A stretch of 64,000 nucleotides of DNA from Burkholderia sp. IMCC1007 (GTDB taxonomy: Bacteria; Pseudomonadota; Gammaproteobacteria; Burkholderiales; Burkholderiaceae): positions 38,674 to 102,673 of the forward strand of contig NZ_JAPVQY010000002.1 in NCBI RefSeq assembly GCF_027257875.1, written 5' to 3'. Below the pieces are notes generated by a model. The model had not been told where the DNA came from. It was given only the letters and a program-made list of their open reading frames with translations, and did not search any database. The position numbers and the translations under genes were made by a program. Positions within the stretch are counted from its first letter, which is position 1, and every line of letters begins with the position of its first letter. This document shows positions 35,155-43,999 of the stretch, in pieces.

Positions 35155-35769
35155 CTATTCCGGAACCGGCAACCCCAGCCGCCAGTTCAAATTCCTGCGC
35201 GCCTGCCGCTCGCAGCGCGCGTAGAAAAAATCCGTCAGATAGATGCGCGGGCGCAGCAACAGCCCGCGCAGAATCGCTCGTTCATGCAGGTCGTAAGCGC
35301 GGTCGTCGAGATCGGGGCGCTCTGCCCGCAGGCGCCGGCCGTCCTCGCGAAATCGGTTGCGTGCAGCCCCCAGCACCGCCAGATCGATATCGCACACGAA
35401 GCGCGTGTCGGGGTCGTCGGCGATCCCCACGTGCGTCGTCGCGAGAATCATCGCGCAGATGTGCTCGCACGCGCCGATTCGCCCGTCCGCCTGACGCCGA
35501 AACCATTCCGCACTCCGCTGCTCGTTGTCCTTCGCACCGGGAACGAAAATCACGTCGTGGAACCAGAGCGCGAGTTCGACGGTGTCCGGCTCGTGAATCG
35601 CATCACGCGCCAGCTCGAGGTGACGCAAGCAGCGCCGTACATGCACGAGCGTATGGTAATGGCGCACCGGCTCCATATAGCAGCGCGCCAGCATGCGATA
35701 GACCTTCTCGGCATGGGCCCCGCCGCTGTGCGCCCACAACGCAACGAACCGCGCCTGCGTCCGGTTCAC
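35155..35769 (-). CDS. Predicted HD-superfamily metal-dependent phosphohydrolase
   Basis: 204 residues. The metal-binding residues fit the HD fold: HYHTLVHVRRCL, ALWFHDVIFVPG (the HD pair) and later ILATTHVG and CDIDLAVLG. The layout resembles the COG4339 group, whose substrate is unknown. GTG at 35769 is chosen because GAAGGAG lies just upstream; the longer frame to 35907 would overlap the patatin gene by about 70 bases. It follows the patatin gene on the same strand. Confidence 0.82.
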   Translation of the reverse strand: MNRTQARFVALWAHSGGAHAEKVYRMLARCYMEPVRHYHTLVHVRRCLRHLELARDAIHEPDTVELALWFHDVIFVPGAKDNEQRSAEWFRRQADGRIGACEHICAMILATTHVGIADDPDTRFVCDIDLAVLGAARNRFREDGRRLRAERPDLDDRAYDLHERAILRGLLLRPRIYLTDFFYARCERQARRNLNWRLGLPVPE

Positions 35770-35833
35770 GTTCGCTCCTTCGCACGGGGCGTTTGCACCT
35801 GAGCGCCCCATGCCGACATGAGTTGCGATGCGC

Positions 35834-36883
35834 TCAGAGAAATTCCCTGCGAACGTCGATACTCGAGCGCTGCCCGATGTTGCCGTAATGATGCGCGAGC
35901 CATGCATCCGCTTCGCGACGTCCGTGGTCGCGCAGCTCGCTCAGAAACCGCCAGTCCGCGTTGTACTTGCTCGATACGCTCAGCGCGCTCAGCGCGTCGT
36001 CGGCACGAATCGAATGGATCAGCATTTCCTTCATGTCGCCGCGCTGAATCTTGCCCTGCTGAATCAGGTCGGTGACGAACGCGATGGCGCGCATCTCGCG
36101 CATCAGCGACGAGTTGAAGCTGATCTCGTTGATACGGTTGAGAATTTCGGCGGCCGTGATCGGTACGCCACGGCGCACGAGCGGATTGATGTGGACGATC
36201 ACGACGTCGCGCGTTTCGCAGTTGTAGATCAGCGGATAGATGGCCGGATTGCCCATGTAGCCGCCATCCCAGTAGTACTCGCCGTCGATCGAGACCGCCT
36301 GAAACAGCGTCGGCACGCATGCCGACGCAAGCACCGCGTCGGCGCTGACGTCCGCCCCCGTGAAGAGGCGTATTTTTCCCGTCTCGACGTTGGTGGCGCA
36401 CAGATACAGCCGGATCGGACAGTGCTTGCGCAGCGCATCGAAATCGACGTGGCTTTCAAGCACATCGCGCAGCGGATTCAAATTGTTCGGATTGAACTGA
36501 TAGGGCGAAAAAACCCGCAGCATCATGTCGGTGAACGCGTAAAGCGGCGAATGATCGAGCCCGAAGCTGTGCGTGCCCTTCAGCCACGGCACCCAGCGCA
36601 GCGGGTTGTAGCGCTCCGCCGATCGCGCGACCGCCTGCCAGAAGTCGTGCAGCGCCTGACGCGCGCCGTCCTCGCCGCCCTGTTCCAGCCCGTATGCGAG
36701 TACCGCGGCGTTCATCGCGCCGGCGCTGGTCGCGCTGACACCTTCGATCGCGAGCCTGCCGTCCTCGAGCAGCCGGTCGAGCACGCCCCAGGTGAACGCG
36801 CCATGCATCCCGCCGCCCTGCAACGCGAGTGCGATCGGCTTGCGCGGGACATCGTTGCGATGCCGTGCGTGCGTGGTTGCCAT
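35834..36883 (-). CDS. Patatin-like phospholipase
   Basis: 349 residues. The oxyanion-hole glycines are in LQGGGMHGAFTWG, the nucleophile Ser in SATSAGAMNA and the dyad Asp in DGGYMGNPA. The nucleophile elbow is A-T-S-A-G, so the first glycine of the usual GxSxG is alanine. No signal peptide is seen, so it probably acts on membrane lipids from the cytoplasm, or is exported by another route. GAGGAG precedes the ATG. Similar proteins lie near polyhydroxyalkanoate or lipid genes in Burkholderia, but no such neighbour is visible here. Confidence 0.88.
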   Translation of the reverse strand: MATTHARHRNDVPRKPIALALQGGGMHGAFTWGVLDRLLEDGRLAIEGVSATSAGAMNAAVLAYGLEQGGEDGARQALHDFWQAVARSAERYNPLRWVPWLKGTHSFGLDHSPLYAFTDMMLRVFSPYQFNPNNLNPLRDVLESHVDFDALRKHCPIRLYLCATNVETGKIRLFTGADVSADAVLASACVPTLFQAVSIDGEYYWDGGYMGNPAIYPLIYNCETRDVVIVHINPLVRRGVPITAAEILNRINEISFNSSLMREMRAIAFVTDLIQQGKIQRGDMKEMLIHSIRADDALSALSVSSKYNADWRFLSELRDHGRREADAWLAHHYGNIGQRSSIDVRREFL

Positions 36884-36975
36884 GCCCGTCTCCTCGACGC
36901 TCCGTCATGCGGAGCAGCAACAGGTCGTCGAACGCACGTCGTCACGCAATGCGCGGCCGTGCGTCATCGTTCAAT

Positions 36976-39900
36976 TCATCCTGCGCGTGTGTCCCATTCA
37001 TCCAGCAGCGCTTGCGCGTCGCGCAGATCGCACGTCGCGAAGCCTTCCGTGAACGAGGCGACCACCCCGGACAGCGCCTGCTTCGCCTCGATGATCTTCC
37101 CCCGTCGCTGCAATAGCCGCGCGAGGTCCGACACCGCCCGCAATTCCAGCGCTCTGGCGCCCTGGCTGCGTGCACGTGCGATCGCCCGGTGAAAACAGTC
37201 GACGGCTTCGTCGTCGCATGCGGCCCGCGCCCGCGCGTCGGTCGCCCGTGCGGCCAGACAGTTGCCCTTGAGCCGGTACAGCTCGGCCTCGTAGCAATGC
37301 TCGCCGGAGCGCTCGACGATCGCCATGGCGTCGTCCAGCATGCCCAGTGCGAGCTTCTCGTCACCCGCCCGCCAGCAGCTGTCGGCGATCAACGCGAGAA
37401 AATAAGGCCGCTGGTCTTCGCCGCCGGCTGCCCGGTGTGCGTCGAGCCCCTGCCGCATCTGCGCAATGCCGTCCGCGAGGTTGCCTTGCGCGCTCACCGC
37501 CCAACCGCGAAAAAGCATCCCGCACGCGAGCCAGTACGGCAAGCCGTGCTCGGTCGATACGGCAATGACCGCTTCCGCGCGCTCGGCGGCGAGCGTCGGT
37601 TCGCCCCGCAGCTGATGCAGATGCGCGGTGTAGGTGAGACTGAACGCGAGAGACGGCCCATAGGCAAGCGACTGTGCAAGGGCGAGCGCTTCGACGCTCC
37701 GTTTGAGCGCCTGGTCGGCATAGCCCTGGAACCACAAGGTCAGCACCAGGAAACTGAGCGCGCGGATGCCGGGATCCACCCCGTGTGCGAACACGTGCGC
37801 CTGGTGCTGCTCCGGATCGTAGATCGCAAGCGCCTGTTCCAGGTGGGTACGCGCGGCGGTGAAATCGCCCTGCAAAAAGAAGCACGATCCCAGCGCGCTA
37901 TGTGCCTCGATGAGGAAGTCCGGATCGTTCGCATCGCGCGCCGTGTCGAGCATCTGCTTGCCGAGGTCGGTCGCGAGCGCATACTCGCCGCGCACCACGT
38001 GGTACATCCGCAATCCCAGCTGCGTCGCAAAGCGCTGCGATGCTTCCCCCGCGCGCTCGCACAACGCGAGCGCGCGCGTGTAGGTCGCGCCGACCTCCGT
38101 CGAGCCATACCCGCGCACATCCATCAGCACGGGCCCAAGGGAAAGCAACAGCGTCAGCTCCCAATGCGCACGCATCGGCGTGTCGGGCAAGCCCTTCAGC
38201 AATGCAAGCGCCGCGCCGAGGTGATTCATTGCATCCTGATGGGCGGCATGGCGCAGCGCCTGCTGCGCCGCGCGATGCAGGTATTCGACAGCCTTCGGAA
38301 CGTTGCCGCTCTGACTGTAGTGGTGCGCAAGTTCGCTGCAGTAATCGGCGATGCGCGTCGGGAACAGCACCTCGATTGCCTGCGCGGTGCGCTCGTGCAG
38401 CGCGGTGCGCCGCTCCGTGAGCAGCGAGCGCCCGGCTACTTCCTGCGTCAGCGCGTGTTTGAACGAATAATTGACCTCGGGAAACGCAGGCCGCTCATAG
38501 ATGAACTCCGCGGCTTCCAGATGCGCGAGCAGCCGGCGCAATGCGTCGTCCCGTGCCGGCTCCTCACCGCAAATGCGCCGGATCAGGCTGAACGGAAACT
38601 CGTGGCCGATCACCGCGAGCGCCTGCAGCAGTTCCTTCTCCTCGACGGGAAGCCGGTCGATCCGCGCCGCCAGTACGCCCTGCACGGTGGTAGGAATGTG
38701 CAGCGTCGCGGGCGTCTCGACGACGCGGTAACGGCCGGCCTCGCCGAGCAGCGACTTCTCCTCGACGAGCGTCTGGACCACTTCCTCCATGAAAAACGGA
38801 TTGCCTTCCGTCTTCTCGAGAATGCGCTGCTTCAGCGGCACGAGCGAGGGATCCTCGCCGAGCAATGCCGCGAGCAAACCGCGCGCATCGGCGGGGCCGA
38901 GCGGTTCGAGCCGGATCGTGCTCCAGTGCGCGGCGTGCGCCCACGCGGGCCGATACTCGGGCCGGTAGTTCACCAGCAGCAGGATGCGTGCGTCCGACAC
39001 GTGGCCGATCAGGTAGGTGAGGAACGCTTCTGTCTCGCGATCCAGCCATTGCAAATCCTCGAACAGCAGATGAACCGGCTGGTTGCGGCTCTCGCGCACG
39101 AGCAGCTGCCGGATCGCATCGAAGGTACGGTCGCGCCGGATCTGCGGATCCATCTCGACGAGTACCGGCGCGCCTTCGCCGATGCCAAGCAGATAGAGGA
39201 CATACGGCACGAGATCCTCGAAACTGCGTTCCAGCGCGAGCGCCTTGCCGATGACCTTTTCCCGGCAGCGCCGCTCGTCGTCCTGCGTCGTGATCTGAAA
39301 ATAATTCTTCAGGAGTTCGATGAGTGGCAAATTGGAAAACGCCTTGCCGTGCGATACCGAAAACGTCTCCAGCACCAGTGCACCGCGCCGTGAACGTTCC
39401 TTGAACTCATGAAAGAGACGCGACTTACCGACGCCGGCCTCGCCCACCACGCCGACCACGCGTCCCTGCCCGGCCCGCATGGTTTCCAGCGCGCGGTTCA
39501 GATGCTCCATTTCCGTTTCGCGACCGACGAACCGCGCAAGACCGCGGTGCGCCGCCAGCTGCAGGCGCGTGCGTAATGCACCCAGTCCCAGCACTTCGTA
39601 TACGCATAGCGGCGCGGGAATACCCTTGAGTTGCGTCGCTCCCAGCGCGTTGAACTCGAAATAGCCTTCGGCCAGCTTGTAGGTGGACTCGCTGACGAGA
39701 ATCGACGTCGGTGCGGCGATGCCCTCGATCCGCGACGCGATGTGGATCGTATGCCCGAGCGGATCGTACTCGGTGTGCAAGTCGTCGGTGCGGATCGAAC
39801 GGACGACGACCTCGCCGGTATGGACTCCGACACGAATCTGCAGAGGAATGCCTTCCCGCAGACGAATGCGGTCGCCATGCTGTCGCATCGCCTGCTGCAT

Positions 39901-40431
39901 GCGCAGCGCAGCGAACAGCGCGCGCTGCGCGTGATCTTCGTGGGCGATCGGCGCACCGAACAGCGCGAGTATCCCATCGCCGAGCGATTTGGCGACGTAC
40001 CCCTCGTAGTAGTGGACCGCTTCCATCATCAGTTCGATCACCGGCGCGATCAGGCGATGCGCCACTTCGGGATCGAGATCGTGGATCAGCGCGGTCGAAC
40101 CGGCCATGTCGGCAAACAGCGCGGTCACCGTCTTGCGCTCGCCGGCCGGCTCGCCGCGCGCTTCCATCGCCGCGTGTTCGGCACGGATCCGCTCGGCAAG
40201 ATGATCGGGCGTGTAATGAATCGGGGTGGGTGGCGGCTCCGGCGCCGATGGCCGCGAGACAGGCTGCGCGGCGGCGGGCGTGGCCAGCGGTGTCCCGCAA
40301 TTGCTACAGAAGCGGGCCGCGGGCGCCGTCTCGTGTCCGCACTGCGGGCACGTCGGGGACAGCACGGCCTGGCACTCCTGGCACACTTTCGCACCGGGAG
40401 GATTCTCGGACCCGCATCGTGTGCAGTGCAT
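36976..40431 (-). CDS. Zinc-ribbon / class III nucleotide cyclase / AAA ATPase / TPR signalling protein
   Basis: 1151 residues. Two zinc-ribbons open the protein (CTRCGSENPPGAKVCQEC and CPQCGHETAPAARFCSNCG). A cyclase homology domain (about 100-270) has FADMAGST and SLGDGILALFG with both metal Asp residues. An ATPase with P-loop GEAGVGKSR (about 330-700) and a C-terminal TPR-rich half follow. At the position of the transition-state Asn there is His (GHTIHIASR), a change I recall as common in this multidomain subfamily. It resembles LAL/MalT-like STAND regulators fused to a cyclase. The signal it senses and whether it makes cAMP are unknown. GAGG precedes the ATG. Confidence 0.88.
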   Translation of the reverse strand: MHCTRCGSENPPGAKVCQECQAVLSPTCPQCGHETAPAARFCSNCGTPLATPAAAQPVSRPSAPEPPPTPIHYTPDHLAERIRAEHAAMEARGEPAGERKTVTALFADMAGSTALIHDLDPEVAHRLIAPVIELMMEAVHYYEGYVAKSLGDGILALFGAPIAHEDHAQRALFAALRMQQAMRQHGDRIRLREGIPLQIRVGVHTGEVVVRSIRTDDLHTEYDPLGHTIHIASRIEGIAAPTSILVSESTYKLAEGYFEFNALGATQLKGIPAPLCVYEVLGLGALRTRLQLAAHRGLARFVGRETEMEHLNRALETMRAGQGRVVGVVGEAGVGKSRLFHEFKERSRRGALVLETFSVSHGKAFSNLPLIELLKNYFQITTQDDERRCREKVIGKALALERSFEDLVPYVLYLLGIGEGAPVLVEMDPQIRRDRTFDAIRQLLVRESRNQPVHLLFEDLQWLDRETEAFLTYLIGHVSDARILLLVNYRPEYRPAWAHAAHWSTIRLEPLGPADARGLLAALLGEDPSLVPLKQRILEKTEGNPFFMEEVVQTLVEEKSLLGEAGRYRVVETPATLHIPTTVQGVLAARIDRLPVEEKELLQALAVIGHEFPFSLIRRICGEEPARDDALRRLLAHLEAAEFIYERPAFPEVNYSFKHALTQEVAGRSLLTERRTALHERTAQAIEVLFPTRIADYCSELAHHYSQSGNVPKAVEYLHRAAQQALRHAAHQDAMNHLGAALALLKGLPDTPMRAHWELTLLLSLGPVLMDVRGYGSTEVGATYTRALALCERAGEASQRFATQLGLRMYHVVRGEYALATDLGKQMLDTARDANDPDFLIEAHSALGSCFFLQGDFTAARTHLEQALAIYDPEQHQAHVFAHGVDPGIRALSFLVLTLWFQGYADQALKRSVEALALAQSLAYGPSLAFSLTYTAHLHQLRGEPTLAAERAEAVIAVSTEHGLPYWLACGMLFRGWAVSAQGNLADGIAQMRQGLDAHRAAGGEDQRPYFLALIADSCWRAGDEKLALGMLDDAMAIVERSGEHCYEAELYRLKGNCLAARATDARARAACDDEAVDCFHRAIARARSQGARALELRAVSDLARLLQRRGKIIEAKQALSGVVASFTEGFATCDLRDAQALLDEWDTRAG

Positions 40432-40660
40432 AGAACCCTCTTTGCGCCAAGGGTCGACATCTCAATATTATGCGCCGCCGTGCGCGGAAATTCAGGTGGT
40501 GAGTGGCGGAATCGATGGCGCGACGATCGCAAATCCTGCGGTCGAAAAGCGTCCATTGCGTTCGTCGTCACGCAACGGATCGCGATCGCGTGATGCGGCA
40601 TCCTGCCCGGAGCGTGCAGCGAAGCGAGTCACGGCCCGCAACGCGCGCGGTGCCGCGCTT

Positions 40661-41584
40661 TCAAGCGCCGTCATCCCCCGCGGCATCCCCGGCCCGGCTC
40701 GCGAGATAGTCGACCATTCGTTGCGCGGCCGGCTGCAGCGCATCGAAGCTCCGGAAACACACGACGAACCGGCGCTTCGCCCACGCATCGGTGAGCGGGA
40801 TCACCTTGATGCCGAGTACCGGCCGATAGGTCTGAGCAACCTCGACGGGCACGACGCTGATGCCGAGGCCGGCCGCAACCACCCGAAACGCGGCATCGAA
40901 GCTCGACACGATCACGCGGTACGACACCGTCTTGCCCGCGCTCGCCGCCGCGCGCTGCAGCATCGTGTGAACGGCCGTCGACGGCAACAGGCCGACGTGT
41001 TCGTAGCCGAGCGTCTGCTCGAAGCATAACGACGATTCGTTCGCGAGCGGATGATCGCGATGCACGGCGAGCGCCAGCCGGTCCTGTCGATACGGCCGGT
41101 GCTGCAGCCCCTGCAGGTCGACGCTGTCCCAGCACACGCCCACGCTCGCCGCGCCTTCGCGCAACTGCCGCACCAGTTCGGACGACAGCCGCTCTTCCAC
41201 GTCGACACGGATGTTCTCGTTGGCCGGCTCGCGCATGAAGGACGAAATGTCGTCGAGCAGCGCCTCCGCGATCGCCGACGCCGACGCGCAGATACTGACG
41301 TGCCCCTTCAGCCCGCCGCCGAACGCGGCGATATCGCTTGCGATGCGCTCCATCGTGAACAGCATGCTGCGCGCGTGTTCGAGCAACGCGTTGCACGCGG
41401 GCGTCGGTTCGACGCCCCGGCGCGAGCGCGTAAGCAGCGGCACGCCGAGATCGCTTTCGAGTTGCGCGATGCGCTTGCTGATCGCCGAAGGTTCGATATG
41501 GGCTTCTTCCGCTGCCCGCGCAATATTGCGGTGATCGCACACCGCGACCAGCAATCGCAGCGTCTTCAGATCCATGTCGCGCAT
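40661..41584 (-). CDS. LysR-family regulator of the HMG-CoA lyase/CoA-transferase operon
   Basis: 307 residues with an N-terminal winged helix (DLKTLRLLVAVCDHRNIARAAEEAH, read in pieces, then SAISKRIAQLE) and a periplasmic-binding-like effector domain. The start at 41584 has GGAGA about 8 bases upstream; the longer frame to 41656 would run into the promoter region. It is divergent from the lyase/CoA-transferase/MFS operon, the classic LysR arrangement, with a dyad at 41618-41634 between them. Confidence 0.9.
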   Translation of the reverse strand: MRDMDLKTLRLLVAVCDHRNIARAAEEAHIEPSAISKRIAQLESDLGVPLLTRSRRGVEPTPACNALLEHARSMLFTMERIASDIAAFGGGLKGHVSICASASAIAEALLDDISSFMREPANENIRVDVEERLSSELVRQLREGAASVGVCWDSVDLQGLQHRPYRQDRLALAVHRDHPLANESSLCFEQTLGYEHVGLLPSTAVHTMLQRAAASAGKTVSYRVIVSSFDAAFRVVAAGLGISVVPVEVAQTYRPVLGIKVIPLTDAWAKRRFVVCFRSFDALQPAAQRMVDYLASRAGDAAGDDGA

Positions 41585-41617
41585 CGTGCCGTCTCCAGGG
41601 CTCAGACATTCCGGTTT

Positions 41618-41634
41618 GGAAGCTCGGTGCTTCC
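41618..41634. promoter_or_regulatory. Candidate LysR-type binding dyad
   Basis: GGAAGC and GCTTCC form a perfect dyad around five bases (TCGGT), extended outward by partly symmetric T/A bases. It lies midway in the 139-base gap between the divergent lysR and HMG-CoA-lyase genes, as expected for a LysR recognition site. Confidence 0.5.
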
Positions 41635-41723
41635 GAAATACCGCTTTAATGTTCATCGGGAATGGCTAAAGTTAGCACAACGCCGGCGTATCCACGACCG
41701 GCGAAGCCAATGGAGACAACGAC

Positions 41724-42692
41724 GTGTCCTCGTTCCCCACGCACGCAGTCATTCGCGAAGTCGGCTTGCGCGACGGACTGCAAAGCATCCAGCGCATTCT
41801 TCCGACGGAACGCAAACTCGAGTGGATCCGCGACGCCCATGCGGCCGGACAGCGCGAGATCGAAGTCGGCTCGTTCGTGCCGGCCCGGTTGCTGCCGCAA
41901 CTGGCCGATACGGCGGCGCTCGTGTCGTACGCGAAAACGCTGCGGGGCCTGCGCGTGTCGGTCCTGGTGCCCAACCTGAAGGGTGCCGAGCGCGCGCTTG
42001 AAGCCGGTGCCGACCTGATACTGGTGCCGCTGTCGGCCAGCCGCGCCCACAGTCTCGCCAACCTGCGCAAGACGCCCGATGAAGTCGTCGCCGAGGTCGC
42101 GCGCATCCGTGCCGCACGCGATGCAGCCGGCTCCCGCGCGCTGATCGAAGGCGGCATCGGCACCGCTTTCGGGTGCACGCTGCAGGGCCGCGTCGAGCAG
42201 TCGGAAGTGCTGCGGTGCATGCAGGCGTTGCTCGATGCGGGCGCGGATCGCGTGAGCGTTGCCGATACGGTCGGCTATGCGGGGCCGGCCGCCGTCCGCG
42301 AATTGTTCGGCAACGCGCTCGACATCGCCGGAACTCGCTTCTGGTGCGGCCACTTCCACGACACGCGCGGGCTCGCACTCGCGAACGTGTATGCGGCGCT
42401 CGAAGCGGGCGTCACGCGTTTCGACGCGACGCTGGCCGGCATCGGCGGCTGTCCGCATGCGCCGGGCGCGAGCGGCAACGCAGCGAGCGAAGACCTCGCG
42501 TTCATGCTCGCCGACATGGGCATCGAAACCGGCATCGACATCGCCGCGCTTTTGGCACTGCGCGCGAAGGTCGCGCGCTGGCTGCACGGCGAAACGCTGC
42601 ACGGCGCGTTATGGCGTGCCGGCCTGCCCCGAACCCACGCCGCCGCGACCGCAACGACAGCAACGACCGCCACGACCGCCACGACCGACTGA
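41724..42692 (+). CDS. Hydroxymethylglutaryl-CoA lyase
   Basis: 322 residues, DRE-TIM metallolyase that cleaves HMG-CoA to acetyl-CoA and acetoacetate. Catalytic residues are visible: Arg16 and Asp17 in GLRDGLQ, the metal-binding His210 and His212 in GHFHDTRG, and the signature Cys243 in AGIGGCPHAPGASGN. About the last 20 residues form a Thr/Ala repeat tail outside the family fold. It is 7 bases upstream of a CoA-transferase gene and followed by an MFS transporter, suggesting uptake, activation and cleavage of 3-hydroxy-3-methylglutarate or a close analogue such as a citramalate-type acid. The exact acid is inferred. Confidence 0.9.
   Translation: MSSFPTHAVIREVGLRDGLQSIQRILPTERKLEWIRDAHAAGQREIEVGSFVPARLLPQLADTAALVSYAKTLRGLRVSVLVPNLKGAERALEAGADLILVPLSASRAHSLANLRKTPDEVVAEVARIRAARDAAGSRALIEGGIGTAFGCTLQGRVEQSEVLRCMQALLDAGADRVSVADTVGYAGPAAVRELFGNALDIAGTRFWCGHFHDTRGLALANVYAALEAGVTRFDATLAGIGGCPHAPGASGNAASEDLAFMLADMGIETGIDIAALLALRAKVARWLHGETLHGALWRAGLPRTHAAATATTATTATTATTD
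42645..42689 (+). repeat. 9-bp tandem repeat coding a Thr-Thr-Ala tail
   Basis: Five tandem 9-base units close to ACGACCGCC, two of them exact (42663-42671 and 42672-42680), end just before the lyase stop codon and encode repeated Thr-Thr-Ala. Because the unit is a multiple of three, copy number can change without frameshift. Confidence 0.8.
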
Positions 42693-42699
42693 GACGACC

Positions 42700-43851
42700 A
42701 TGAACCACGACACCCGACTTCCTCTCGACGGCGTTCGCGTCGTCGAATTCACGCACATGGTGATGGGGCCGACCTGCGGGATGATCCTCGCCGATCTCGG
42801 CGCCGAAGTGATCAAGATCGAACCGCCGGGCGGCGACAAGACCCGCAACCTGCCCGGTCTCGGCATCGGCTTCTTCCGCTCGTTCAATCGCAACAAGAAG
42901 AGCGTCGTGCTCGACATCAATACGCGGGAAGGCAAGGAAGCCGCCGTCGACCTGATCGGAACCTGCGACGTGATGATCGAGAACTTCCGGCCCGGCCTGA
43001 TGACGAAGCTCGGGCTCGACCATGCGACGTTGTCGGCGCGTTACCCTGCGCTCATCTACGTGTCGCACAAGGGTTTCCTGCCGGGACCGTACGACAAGCG
43101 GCTCGCGCTGGACGAAGTGGTCCAGATGATGGGCGGCCTGTCATACATGACCGGGCCGGTCGGGCGTCCGCTGCGCGCCGGCACGTCCGTCAACGACATC
43201 ATGGGCGGCATGTTCGGCGCGATCGGCGTGCTCGCCGCATTGCGCGAACGCGATCGCACGGGCCTGGGCCAGGAGGTGCAAAGCGCGCTCTTCGAGAACT
43301 GCGTGTTTCTGTGCGCGCAACACATGCAGCAATACGCGATGACGGGCGAGCCGCCGCCGCCGATGCCGGCGCGCGTGTCGGCGTGGAGCGTCTACGACGT
43401 GTTCACACTGGCCGATGACGAGCAGCTTTTCATCGGCGCGGTGAGCGACAAGCAGTTCGTCACGCTGTGCGACGTGCTGGCATGCCCCGAGCTCGCCGCC
43501 GAACCGGATTTCGCGACCAACGCGCTGCGCGTCGCGGTGCGTCCGCGGCTGCTGGCGCGGCTCGGCACCATCCTCAAACAGCATCGCGCGGACGAACTGT
43601 CGCGCAAGCTCGAGGCAGCGGGCATTCCGTACGCGCCGATCGCCCGGCCGGAACAACTGCTCGACGACCCGCACCTGAAAGCGAGCGGCGGCCTGGTGCC
43701 GATGCAGACCGACGACGGCACGACGACCGACGTCGTGTTGCTGCCGATCACGATGGGCGGACGTCGCCCCGGCGTGCGCCAGGCGCTCGCACGTGTCGGC
43801 GAGCACACGCAGGAGGTGCTGTCGCGGCTGAAACGGCGAGCGATCGCATGA
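42700..43851 (+). CDS. CaiB/BaiF family CoA-transferase (class III)
   Basis: 383 residues. LDGVRVVEFTHMVMGPTCGMIL, LGAEVIKIEPPGGDKTR and FRSFNRNKKSVVLDI are standard class III motifs. The probable catalytic aspartate is in RLALDEVVQMMGG, matching the position of Asp169 of formyl-CoA transferase. It transfers CoA from a donor such as succinyl- or acetyl-CoA to a carboxylic acid. Directly after the HMG-CoA lyase gene, it most likely makes the lyase substrate. The in-frame upstream extension to 42259 overlaps the lyase gene and is rejected. Confidence 0.9.
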   Translation: MNHDTRLPLDGVRVVEFTHMVMGPTCGMILADLGAEVIKIEPPGGDKTRNLPGLGIGFFRSFNRNKKSVVLDINTREGKEAAVDLIGTCDVMIENFRPGLMTKLGLDHATLSARYPALIYVSHKGFLPGPYDKRLALDEVVQMMGGLSYMTGPVGRPLRAGTSVNDIMGGMFGAIGVLAALRERDRTGLGQEVQSALFENCVFLCAQHMQQYAMTGEPPPPMPARVSAWSVYDVFTLADDEQLFIGAVSDKQFVTLCDVLACPELAAEPDFATNALRVAVRPRLLARLGTILKQHRADELSRKLEAAGIPYAPIARPEQLLDDPHLKASGGLVPMQTDDGTTTDVVLLPITMGGRRPGVRQALARVGEHTQEVLSRLKRRAIA

Positions 43852-43999
43852 GCGTCGCGCCGGCCGTCCCGCACGCACGGTCGCGCTGGCCGTAGCGAGC
43901 AGGCAGAGCGCGCACGCGCACGACGTGCGCCACACCATCTTTGCAGCGGCACGCACATCCATAAAAAATGCCGTCGATACGAAATGTCAGGAGACAGAC

